Of a stretch of DNA of 64,000 nucleotides, positions 48,161 through 55,999 are shown one piece after another; within the stretch, counting starts at the first letter, position 1; the number at the start of each line of letters is the position of its first letter. The notes beneath the pieces are model-generated. The model saw only the letters and a program-made list of their open reading frames with translations, was not told where the DNA came from and ran no database searches. The DNA comes from Oscillospiraceae bacterium (GTDB taxonomy: Bacteria; Bacillota; Clostridia; Oscillospirales; CAG-272), in contig SVTJ01000001.1 in assembly GCA_015063845.1 (NCBI GenBank), positions 289,260-353,259 of the forward strand, read 5' to 3'. Both the position numbers and the translations under genes were made by a program.

Positions 48161-49387
48161 ATGAACATTCTCGTTGTTAACGCAGGCTCCAGCTCGCTCA
48201 AGTATCAGCTTATCGACAGCGATACAAACGTAGTCAGCGCAAAGGGTCTTTGCGAAAGGATCGGTCTTGAGGGCTCTCTTATAGAGCACAAGCAGCTTAT
48301 CAAGGGACTTAAGGTAAAGTATGAGTCTCCCATGAAAGACCATGCTGACGCTATGAAGCTGGTCGTTAAGTATCTCACGGATGCAGAGTATGGCTGTATT
48401 GCCGACATGAGTGAGATCCAGGCTATCGGTCACCGTATCGTCCACGGCGGTCACTTCTTCTCTAAATCAATTCTTATGACAAAGGACGTTCTCGCAAAGC
48501 TCGAGCTCTGCAAGGAGTTCGCTCCCCTTCACACGGTAGCTCACCTTATGGGTATAAAGGGCTGTCTTGACACGATGCCCTCAACACCTCAGGTGCTCGT
48601 GTTTGACACGGCATTCCACCAGACAATGGCTCCCGAGGCATATATGTACGCTCTTCCCTATGAGTACTATGAAAAGTACGGTCTTCGCCGTTACGGCTTC
48701 CACGGCTCTTCTCACCGCTACGTAAGCGCAGAGATGGCAAAGCTGCTTGACAAGCCTGTTGAGGACACGAAGATAGTTACCTGCCACATCGGTAACGGTT
48801 CTTCCGTTTCCGCTGTAAAGGGCGGCAAGGTCATGGATACCTCCATGGGCTTCACTCCTCTTGCGGGTGTTGAGATGGGTACTCGCTGCGGAGATATCGA
48901 CCCCGCTATCGTTCCCTTTATTATGGATAAAGAGGGGCTCACAGCCGCTCAGGTCAACGACGTTATGAACAAGAAGTCGGGCTTCCTCGGCATCACAGGA
49001 TACTCCTCCGACTCGCGTGACGTTGAGAACGCTATTCTCGCAGGTCCTTCCGACCCCAACTACGAAAAGGCAGTTCTCGCAGTCGACATACTCAAGCATC
49101 AGCTCAAGAAGTACATCGGCGGTTACGCTGCTATAATGAACGGACTTGACGCCGTAGTATTCACAGCAGGTATCGGAGAGAACAGCTCCATTCTCCGTGA
49201 GCTCGTTTGCTCCGACATGGAAAATCTCGGAATCGAGCTTGACAAGGATGCAAATCAAAAGGCATTCCGCCTCTCAGACAGCGCAAAGATCTCCAAGGAT
49301 ACATCTAAGGTCGCAGTTTACGTTATACCCACAAACGAGGAGCTCGTTATTGCAAAGGATACGGCTGAGATCGTTTCCGCTCTCTAA
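48161..49387 (+). CDS. ackA: Acetate kinase
   Basis: Makes ATP from acetyl phosphate. Start ATG 48161 (MNILVVNAGSSSLK) follows GGAGG; the ORF-track start is upstream of the Shine-Dalgarno. 408 aa with acetokinase signatures VVNAGSSSLK, AIGHRIVHGG, FDTAFHQTM, CHIGNGSSV and AGIGENSS. Phosphotransacetylase is not adjacent. Codon use is strongly biased to C-ending codons, suggesting high expression. Monocistronic with a strong terminator. Confidence 0.97.
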   Translation: MNILVVNAGSSSLKYQLIDSDTNVVSAKGLCERIGLEGSLIEHKQLIKGLKVKYESPMKDHADAMKLVVKYLTDAEYGCIADMSEIQAIGHRIVHGGHFFSKSILMTKDVLAKLELCKEFAPLHTVAHLMGIKGCLDTMPSTPQVLVFDTAFHQTMAPEAYMYALPYEYYEKYGLRRYGFHGSSHRYVSAEMAKLLDKPVEDTKIVTCHIGNGSSVSAVKGGKVMDTSMGFTPLAGVEMGTRCGDIDPAIVPFIMDKEGLTAAQVNDVMNKKSGFLGITGYSSDSRDVENAILAGPSDPNYEKAVLAVDILKHQLKKYIGGYAAIMNGLDAVVFTAGIGENSSILRELVCSDMENLGIELDKDANQKAFRLSDSAKISKDTSKVAVYVIPTNEELVIAKDTAEIVSAL

Positions 49388-49397
49388 AAAATATGTT

Positions 49398-49432
49398 TTA
49401 ACAGGACGCAGGTATTGCGTCCTGTTTTTTAT
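49398..49432 (+). terminator. ackA terminator
   Basis: Stem AACAGGACGC / GCGTCCTGTT, loop AGGTATT, then TTTTTTATTT. It also faces the end of the convergent dehydrogenase gene. Confidence 0.9.
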
Positions 49433-50376
49433 TTGTTTACTACGTTTATGGGATTTCCCTGTACAAATGCCGCGAGATTTTCGGCAACGCGCTGTATCAG
49501 TCTTGTTCTTGACTCAATAGTTGCCCAGGCGATATGCGGAGTTATCATACAGTTATCAAGACCGTATAGCGGGCAATCCTCAGCCATAGGCTCGACCGTA
49601 AGCACGTCAAGCGCGGCTCCCGCTATTCTGCCGCTCACAAGAGCATCTCTGAGGGCGTACTCGTCAATAACGCCGCCGCGCGCCGTGTTGATGATATACG
49701 CCGTTGGCTTCATAAGCGCAAGCGTCTGTTCATTTACCGCCTTTGCGCTATCCTCGTTGAGCGGACAGTGGAACGACAAAAAGTCGCTTTGGGAAAATAT
49801 TTCCGTTTTGTCAACCATCTCGATACCGTCTATGAGCTTAGGTGTTCGGGTGTACGCAACAACTCTCATAGCGAACGCATTCGCGATCTTTGCAACGGCA
49901 AGACCGATCGTGCCAAGTCCGTATATACCGAGAGTTTTTCCCTCAAGCTCGGAAATAGGATATTTGAAATAGGAAAACTGCTTTGAGCGTTTCCAGTCTC
50001 CGTCGGCGACAGACGCCGCATATCCCGAGGTATTGCTCGCAAGCTCAAGAAGTAATGAAAAGGTTATCTGCGCGACAGAAGCCGTGGAATACCCCGGCAC
50101 GTTACACACCACTATTCCCTTTTGCTTTGCGTATTCGATATCTATATTGTTATACCCCGTGGCAAAAACGCCCACGTATTTAAGCGAGGTAGCGTCCATT
50201 ATATCCTTGTCGATGACTGCCTTATTGCAGATCACGGCATCTGCGCCCTGAAGCGCTTCTATTATCTGCTCCTTTGTGAGAACGTCGTAAAACCTTGTTT
50301 CTCCCACGCGCTCAATAGCGCTCATATCGACGTCACCCTTTGTCACCGTACATGTATCCAAAATTACAGTTTTCAT
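49429..50376 (-). CDS. D-2-hydroxyacid dehydrogenase
   Basis: Start at ATG 50376 (MKTVILDTC) behind AGGA. 315 aa, NAD-dependent formate/glycerate dehydrogenase family: Rossmann motif GLGTIGLAVAKI, catalytic Arg in NTARGGVIDE, a Glu about 25 residues later (TVEP) and His in TPHIAWAT. Substrate could be glycerate/hydroxypyruvate or a related 2-keto acid; not decidable here. Runs convergent to ackA and has its own promoter. Confidence 0.9.
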   Translation of the reverse strand: MKTVILDTCTVTKGDVDMSAIERVGETRFYDVLTKEQIIEALQGADAVICNKAVIDKDIMDATSLKYVGVFATGYNNIDIEYAKQKGIVVCNVPGYSTASVAQITFSLLLELASNTSGYAASVADGDWKRSKQFSYFKYPISELEGKTLGIYGLGTIGLAVAKIANAFAMRVVAYTRTPKLIDGIEMVDKTEIFSQSDFLSFHCPLNEDSAKAVNEQTLALMKPTAYIINTARGGVIDEYALRDALVSGRIAGAALDVLTVEPMAEDCPLYGLDNCMITPHIAWATIESRTRLIQRVAENLAAFVQGNPINVVNK

Positions 50377-50410
50377 ACTTTCGTCCTTTTCATAATAAAT
50401 CAACAATGAT

Positions 50411-50439
50411 ATTATAACACAAAATCCGTCGAGGTGCAA
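50411..50439 (-). promoter_or_regulatory. Dehydrogenase promoter nested in a terminator
   Basis: TTGCAC, 17 bp, TATAAT on the minus strand. The -35 box lies in the loop of the terminator hairpin at 50421-50456, so the next gene starts from within the end signal of the preceding operon. Confidence 0.72.
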
Positions 50440-50458
50440 TATCCCGACGGATTTTTAT
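50418..50458 (-). terminator. Terminator of the htrA-GT2 operon
   Basis: Stem AAAATCCGTCG / CGACGGATTTT with a 13-nt loop. On the minus strand the 3' arm ends in ATTTTG. Confidence 0.75.
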
Positions 50459-50470
50459 GTTTTTACTACC

Positions 50471-51178
50471 TTATTTTTCGCGTTGGATCTTCTTTTTGAT
50501 CCTTCTTATCTCAAAAAGCATTTCGAGTGTGTCGCGCATAGGCTTGACCGATGACTTTTTATGCTCGATTATACTTACGGGCATTTCAACTATTCTCTTT
50601 TGCGCTTTCTTTGCGCGAAGCAACACCTCAAGGTCAAAAGAAAATCCGTCGGTCGTGCACGCGGAGAATATCTCCTGTGCGCTCTGCGCCGAAAACGCCT
50701 TAAATCCGCATTGGCAGTCACTTGTATCAAGTCGCGTAAAGGCTCGCACAAGTCGTACATACATTTTTGACATCATGCGGCGAATGAAGGTATATTCGGC
50801 ATACGCGTCTTTTGAAAGATTTCGCGAGCCGATAAGCACATCGGTCTGCCCGTCACACATAGCTTCATACGCTCTTTCTATGACTTGCGTGCCGTACGCA
50901 AGGTCGGCATCGGTGAATATGCGTATATCTCCGTCCGCGCTCAGCATACCTTGTCTTACGGCATATCCCTTACCCAAGTTACGGGTACTCCCCATAACCT
51001 TTACGTTTGCAAGAGACATATTCTCCACCGTCCGTCGACTGCCATCGGTAGAGCCGTCATCGAAAAATATTATCTCATATTCGTCAAAGCACTCGCTCAT
51101 ATATGAGGACAGTCTGTTGGCGGTTTGCTCTATCACCGCATTTTCATTATACATGGGTATTATAAGACTTATCTTCAT
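50471..51178 (-). CDS. Family 2 glycosyltransferase (DPM/Alg5-like)
   Basis: 235 aa. GT-A fold with IPMYNENAVIE, FFDDGSTDGS, RNLGKGYAVRQG and the metal site TDADLAYG; a QCGFKAF motif typical of dolichyl/polyprenyl-phosphate sugar transferases follows. No membrane segment is present, only a basic C-terminal helix (EIRRIKKKIQREK). Likely transfers a sugar to a polyprenyl phosphate for envelope glycans. Overlaps rlmA by 4 bp. Confidence 0.86.
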   Translation of the reverse strand: MKISLIIPMYNENAVIEQTANRLSSYMSECFDEYEIIFFDDGSTDGSRRTVENMSLANVKVMGSTRNLGKGYAVRQGMLSADGDIRIFTDADLAYGTQVIERAYEAMCDGQTDVLIGSRNLSKDAYAEYTFIRRMMSKMYVRLVRAFTRLDTSDCQCGFKAFSAQSAQEIFSACTTDGFSFDLEVLLRAKKAQKRIVEMPVSIIEHKKSSVKPMRDTLEMLFEIRRIKKKIQREK

Positions 51179-52041
51179 TGCGCAGCCTCTTTTTGATTTT
51201 TATAGACCGATATTATAATATCGACCTCGGTACTCAGCGAGCTCAGCCCTTTGAGCTTCTCCGCGTCGGAAACGGACGTGCGCCAATAATAAGGCGTCAT
51301 TGAAAACAGGCTCATAATATCCGCGTTATTATCAAGCGAGATGTCATACAGCACACGCGTCTCGAATAGCTTCTCCATCTTCTCGGGAAGGTCCGCGCGC
51401 TCTGTGTTTACATGAGCGGTATCGTATATCGCCTTTTTAAGTCCCAAAAGATGTCTCTCTCCTGCCCATGCCACGACAAGCACGCCATTGTCCTTAAGCA
51501 CCCTTGAAAATTCTTCCTCGGCACACGGCGCAAAGACACTGGTGAGTGCACTCGCGCTTGAAGTAAAAACGGGTATCTCAAACACGCTCGCAGTCGCGAA
51601 AAAGCAATTGTCTCTTCCCTCTCTGCCCGATCTTTTGGCTGCCGCTTCGGTTGCAAACTTTGATATATCTATACCAAGCACGCTTTTGCCCGAGCTTGCG
51701 AGCATATCGGAATAATATCCCTCTCCGCAGCCCGCGTCAATAACGAGACCGTCGCTCTGAGCATAGTCTCGCACCGCCTCACAAATAGCCTCGGCTACGG
51801 GGCGGTAGTAGTGCTTATTTAAAAAATCACTTCTCGCGCGAACGGCTTGCTTGCTGTCTCCGCCGCCACTCTGCCCGGGCTTGCACAGATTTACGTATCC
51901 CGCCGAAGCGAGGTCGTAACAATGTGTCTTTGGTCCATTACAGCAAAGGCTCACGCTTGCGCTCTCTCTTATGCTCATATCCGCTCCGCAAACAGGACAG
52001 CGAAGCGAGCGTATTATTGTGTTATCTCTTAAAGTCCTCAT
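51175..52041 (-). CDS. rlmA: 23S rRNA (guanine-N1)-methyltransferase RlmA family
   Basis: 288 aa. An N-terminal zinc finger (RCPVCGADM, then LCC and H) precedes a SAM-methyltransferase domain with VIDAGCGEGYYSDML. Relatives methylate G745 or G748 in helix 35 of 23S rRNA; the latter gives tylosin resistance. It is embedded between a histidine kinase and a glycosyltransferase gene with 4-bp overlaps on both sides. Confidence 0.87.
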   Translation of the reverse strand: MRTLRDNTIIRSLRCPVCGADMSIRESASVSLCCNGPKTHCYDLASAGYVNLCKPGQSGGGDSKQAVRARSDFLNKHYYRPVAEAICEAVRDYAQSDGLVIDAGCGEGYYSDMLASSGKSVLGIDISKFATEAAAKRSGREGRDNCFFATASVFEIPVFTSSASALTSVFAPCAEEEFSRVLKDNGVLVVAWAGERHLLGLKKAIYDTAHVNTERADLPEKMEKLFETRVLYDISLDNNADIMSLFSMTPYYWRTSVSDAEKLKGLSSLSTEVDIIISVYKNQKEAAQ

Positions 52042-53615
52042 ATTTCTCCGTCTTCCATAACGTATTGTGCGTTTATCACGCTCGGTATTTCCGACAAGGG
52101 CAGCTCAAACCAGAACGTCGATCCGCATCCAAGCTCGCTGTCAACACCAAACGCCGCACTATGCACCTCAAGTATCTCCTTTACGATAGAAAGTCCAAGA
52201 CCCGTGCCGATAGTCGCGCGCTTATGCATTTTATCAACTCTGTAATATCTGTCCCATATCTGTGAAAGGTCCTTCTCGGTAATTCCCTCTCCCGTGTCGC
52301 TGACCGATATCTTTACGGTCGCCTCGGTGATAGTCTGCGTCACACTTACCTGCTTGTCCTCTCCCGTGTAGTTTATCGCGTTGTTGATGAGGTTATATAC
52401 CACCTGAAGTATCATTCCTCTATCGGCAACGACACTTGCGTCACCATCCGCGATAAAGTCTATCTTATAACCGTCCTGCATTATGAGCTTCTCGTATCTT
52501 GTGAGCGTGTCTCTTACGGTATCCGTAATGCTGAACGTCTCGTATTCGGGCTTTCTCGTGCCCGACTGTATCCTTGAGAGATCAAGCATATCGTTAACAA
52601 GCTCGGATAGGCGTGTGGTCTCGTCGATTATCACCTGAATATTCTCGGGGGTGTTCTCTCCGGGGATATCTCTTATGACCTCACTGTATCCCTTTATCAT
52701 AGTAAGGGGGGTACGCAGGTCGTGAGATATGTTGGATATAAGCTCCTTTTGGAGATTGTCGGTCTTTGCAAGCTCTCGGGACGCGTAATTTAACGTCATA
52801 GCGAGCTCGTTTATCTCTCGGTAGCCCTTGCCCGAAAAGTCTGCCTCATAGTTGCCCTCTGCCAGCTTTTTCGCCGCGTCGTTCATCTTAACAAGCGGCT
52901 TTGTTATCATTTTCGAGATTATCGCGGCAAAAACGAACGCCATAAGTATCATCGCTCCGCCTATAAACCAGAACTGATATTTGAGCGTGGTAGTCATAGT
53001 CTGTATGGGTGTCAGACTTGTGTATTCCACTATCATATATCTTTTTCCGTTCACTGTCTCTATACGGGAATAAAGTGTTCCCGCTTCTTCGGTGTATCTT
53101 CTTATTTTTGGAACACTGTCTCCATCTCCGAAATTGTCCTCAAACACCTCGACAGTAGGCCCACTCCAAAACTTTTCCGATGAGACGGTTGCAGTATACT
53201 TGCCGCCGTTTCTTTCGGTGTGCTCGTATATTATAGCCATCTTATGGTTTTCTGCTTCCATCTCCTCGGCAGAGACGTTGGTCTCGGTGATAATCATTTT
53301 GTTTACATCCTCAGGAACGCTTTCAAGCACCCAGATGTCGAGTGTATGCTTTTCCGAATGCTCCTCAACTGCCCCTCTCAGCGCACGGTCGTCGCCAAGT
53401 GTTGCCGTTATGTCCTCAGCTGATTGCTTAAGATCGTAAAAGCGCGAGTTCTGATAAAAGAAGTTCAGCATCTGCACCTGGAGCACCCATATACTAACGA
53501 GCACACATATAATAAATGCAACGAGTATCATCCACGTTTTCCACTTTATACCGAGCTTCCATTTTACGTTCATGCTGTATTGCTTATCAAAGCGTTTTTC
53601 AGCTCTAAAACTCAT
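52038..53615 (-). CDS. Membrane sensor histidine kinase (HAMP, HisKA, HATPase)
   Basis: Start at ATG 53615 (MSFRAEKRF) behind AGGA; 525 aa. Two membrane segments (about residues 26-46 and 205-225) enclose an extracellular sensor region of about 155 residues. Then HAMP, the phospho-acceptor SHDLRTPLTMIKGY, N box NLINNAINYT, G1 VSDTGEGI and G2 GTGLGLSIV. All catalytic parts look intact. It starts 10 bp after the response-regulator stop. Cognate regulator and htrA upstream suggest envelope-stress sensing. Confidence 0.92.
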   Translation of the reverse strand: MSFRAEKRFDKQYSMNVKWKLGIKWKTWMILVAFIICVLVSIWVLQVQMLNFFYQNSRFYDLKQSAEDITATLGDDRALRGAVEEHSEKHTLDIWVLESVPEDVNKMIITETNVSAEEMEAENHKMAIIYEHTERNGGKYTATVSSEKFWSGPTVEVFEDNFGDGDSVPKIRRYTEEAGTLYSRIETVNGKRYMIVEYTSLTPIQTMTTTLKYQFWFIGGAMILMAFVFAAIISKMITKPLVKMNDAAKKLAEGNYEADFSGKGYREINELAMTLNYASRELAKTDNLQKELISNISHDLRTPLTMIKGYSEVIRDIPGENTPENIQVIIDETTRLSELVNDMLDLSRIQSGTRKPEYETFSITDTVRDTLTRYEKLIMQDGYKIDFIADGDASVVADRGMILQVVYNLINNAINYTGEDKQVSVTQTITEATVKISVSDTGEGITEKDLSQIWDRYYRVDKMHKRATIGTGLGLSIVKEILEVHSAAFGVDSELGCGSTFWFELPLSEIPSVINAQYVMEDGEI

Positions 53616-53625
53616 ATTTGACGTC

Positions 53626-54315
53626 CTATCCCTCAAAGCGGTATCCAACGCCTCTGAGCGTTACTATCAAATTCGCATATCTGCCAAGGCTCTTTCGCAA
53701 TAGCTTTATGTGTGTATCGAGCGTTCTTATGTCTCCGTAAAAGTCGTAGCCCCATACGTCGCTTATAAGCTTTTCTCTTGAAAGCGCGACGTTTTTGTTG
53801 TCAAGCATATAGAAAAACAGGTCGTATTCCTTTGGCGACATATCTATGCGCTTATCGTCGATATAAACTATTCTCGCGGTAACGTCCGCGCGAAGTCCGC
53901 CGCCGTCAAGAGAAACGATGACGTTCTCTTTCTTTGCAGCTCCCGACGCTCCTCTCTTTACCCTCTTCATCACTGCTTCTATCCTCAGCATAAGCTCCTT
54001 GGGTGAAAAAGGCTTTACAACGTAATCGTCGATACCAAGCTCAAAGCCGTTTATCTTATCGTATTCCTCTCCTCTTGCCGACAGCATTATTATCGGCACG
54101 TTGGAGCTCTTTCTTATCTCTCTGCACGCGGAAAAGCCGTCAAGCTCGGGCATCATTATGTCCATTATTATGAGGTCGTACTCGGTCATTCTCGCCATTC
54201 TGACAGCTTCCATTCCGTCCGCCGCCTCGGCTACCGTGTGTCCCTCGAATTCCGCATATTTCTTTATTATCGAGCGTATTCTCACCTCGTCGTCAACGAC
54301 AAGTAAATTATACAT
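53626..54315 (-). CDS. OmpR/PhoB-family response regulator
   Basis: Start ATG 54315 (MYNLLVVDDE) 8 bp behind GGAGG; the GTG at 54321 is too close to it. 229 aa: receiver with acidic DDE, phospho-Asp in IIMDIMMPELDG, Thr/Ser switch (MLSA) and Lys in VVKPFSP, followed by a winged-helix DNA-binding domain ending DTHIKLLRKSLG..RGVGYRFEG. Partner of the kinase downstream and likely regulator of the htrA operon. Confidence 0.94.
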   Translation of the reverse strand: MYNLLVVDDEVRIRSIIKKYAEFEGHTVAEAADGMEAVRMARMTEYDLIIMDIMMPELDGFSACREIRKSSNVPIIMLSARGEEYDKINGFELGIDDYVVKPFSPKELMLRIEAVMKRVKRGASGAAKKENVIVSLDGGGLRADVTARIVYIDDKRIDMSPKEYDLFFYMLDNKNVALSREKLISDVWGYDFYGDIRTLDTHIKLLRKSLGRYANLIVTLRGVGYRFEG

Positions 54316-54328
54316 TTTCACATCCTCC

Positions 54329-55795
54329 TCAATATGGCAAGGTGTTTTCGGTAACCGTCACGTCCACCGTGAGATAGCTTCGGTTTCTATACACCGTAAC
54401 TCTCACCGTGTCTCCGATAGTCAAGCCCTTGAGCGTGCTGTTATATACGCTCAGAGAGGTTATATCAACGTCACCTATCTTTGTAATAAGGTCATTTTGT
54501 CTGAATGAGGTATTACTTGCCTCTGTTACGAACACGAAGGTCTGAGAGTTATAGGTCTGCTCCGTGACGGTAACTCCTATCGTTGGACGACCCGAAATAT
54601 ATCCCTTTTCAAGTATATCGGTAACGTGTTTCTTTACGGTGTTTGACGGAATGGCAAAGCCAAGACCCTCAATTCCCGTGCTTGACTGCTTTGCGTTGAC
54701 TATTCCCACAAGAAGTCCTGCCGTGTCAAAAAGTCCTCCGCCCGAATTACCCGGGTTTATCGCGGCATTGGTCTGGAGAAGCACCATAGTGTTATTATCC
54801 ACTATTATCTCTCTGTCAAGCGCGCTTATTATACCGTCCGTAACAGTTCCGCCAAGCTGACCGAGCGGATTGCCTATCGCGACGACCTGCTCGCCTATGC
54901 GAAGATCACTGCTGTCACCGAAAGCGGCTATCACGAATTTCTCATTGTCAACTTTGTTTATCTTTATGACCGCAATATCCTCTCCGTCGTCTCCGCCAAC
55001 GTAGGTCGCGGGGTAATCGCGGTAGCTGTCTCCGCTCTTTACTCGCACGCTCACCTCATTTGCTCCTTTGATAACGTGGAAATTCGTTACTATATATCCC
55101 GATACGCTGTCCTCCGTAAATATAACTCCGCTTCCCGCACCTGAGGTTATATACTGTCCGTAGAAGGTATTGGTCTGCACCTGCGTTGTGGTTATCTCAA
55201 CTACGCTCTCACCGACAAGTGCGGCTATCTGCGGCACGGTGAGATTTGAATATTCAGAGCCCTCAGGAATATCCGTGAGCACGACGTCCTTTTTCCCTTG
55301 AAGTAGCGTGAGCGGTTGGTCACTGCTTGAAAGTCCGCTAACAGTGCCAAGAGAAAAGCCCACGAATGAGCCAATGACCGCTGCAAGAACGGTACATATC
55401 GCGCACACAAGCGCAAGCACGCCTATGCCCACTCCCTTTTTATCCTTTTTCCTTTGTGGTGGAGCTGTGTTTACGTTAGTATAGGCTGTGTATGCCGTAT
55501 TTCCGTATGGCGGCGCGAAGCTTGCCGAAAAGCGCTGCGAGGGAGACGGTCTGCTTACAGTATTCCCGAAAGTGTCTTGCGAAGACTGCGCATCGACTTG
55601 GCTATTTGCTTGCCCTTCTTGAGCATCTGCTGCTTCTTTGAGCGTATCAGCTTGCTCTTGTGCCTCATTATTCGGCTTTTCTGCCTGAGCGCTTTGCGTA
55701 TTTTCTTGGCTGCCTTGTGTGATATTTTCAGAGCTGTCAGTATCATTTGCCATATCTCCTAAATCTTTATTCTTATTTTCAAAATCATTGTTCAT
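54329..55795 (-). CDS. htrA: HtrA/DegP-type trypsin-like serine protease with PDZ domain
   Basis: Start ATG 55795 (MNNDFENK) 5 bp behind GGAGG; 488 aa. A Gln/Ser/Glu-rich cytoplasmic N terminus of about 110 residues, one membrane anchor (about 130-155), then the protease with His (VTNFHVIKG), Asp (GEDIAVIKI) and Ser (NPGNSGGGLF), and a C-terminal PDZ domain (YISGRPTIGVTV onward). Degrades or refolds misfolded exported proteins. First gene of the unit htrA-RR-HK-rlmA-GT2. A TATAAT lies at about 55836-55841 on the minus strand with a poor -35 and a TGTCACAATGTCA repeat, fitting activator control. Confidence 0.93.
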   Translation of the reverse strand: MNNDFENKNKDLGDMANDTDSSENITQGSQENTQSAQAEKPNNEAQEQADTLKEAADAQEGQANSQVDAQSSQDTFGNTVSRPSPSQRFSASFAPPYGNTAYTAYTNVNTAPPQRKKDKKGVGIGVLALVCAICTVLAAVIGSFVGFSLGTVSGLSSSDQPLTLLQGKKDVVLTDIPEGSEYSNLTVPQIAALVGESVVEITTTQVQTNTFYGQYITSGAGSGVIFTEDSVSGYIVTNFHVIKGANEVSVRVKSGDSYRDYPATYVGGDDGEDIAVIKINKVDNEKFVIAAFGDSSDLRIGEQVVAIGNPLGQLGGTVTDGIISALDREIIVDNNTMVLLQTNAAINPGNSGGGLFDTAGLLVGIVNAKQSSTGIEGLGFAIPSNTVKKHVTDILEKGYISGRPTIGVTVTEQTYNSQTFVFVTEASNTSFRQNDLITKIGDVDITSLSVYNSTLKGLTIGDTVRVTVYRNRSYLTVDVTVTENTLPY

Positions 55796-55922
55796 AGCAA
55801 CCTCCGATTTGAATATTATTTCCCTATTTACATTATAAAATGACATTGTGACAGTTTTTTGAAGAAATTTGTAATAGTTCTTGAATTATAGTAAAAATAT
55901 ATCAAAAATAGCACCGATGTCC

Positions 55923-55951
55923 TTGTTTTTGTACACTGTTTATGTTAAAAT
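55923..55951 (+). promoter_or_regulatory. addBA promoter
   Basis: TTGTTT, 17 bp, TAAAAT, about 50 bp before addB. Confidence 0.6.
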
Positions 55952-55999
55952 ATATATAGTATTAAACTGAACTTGATTTTTGTTCAGAAAGGACGTAAG

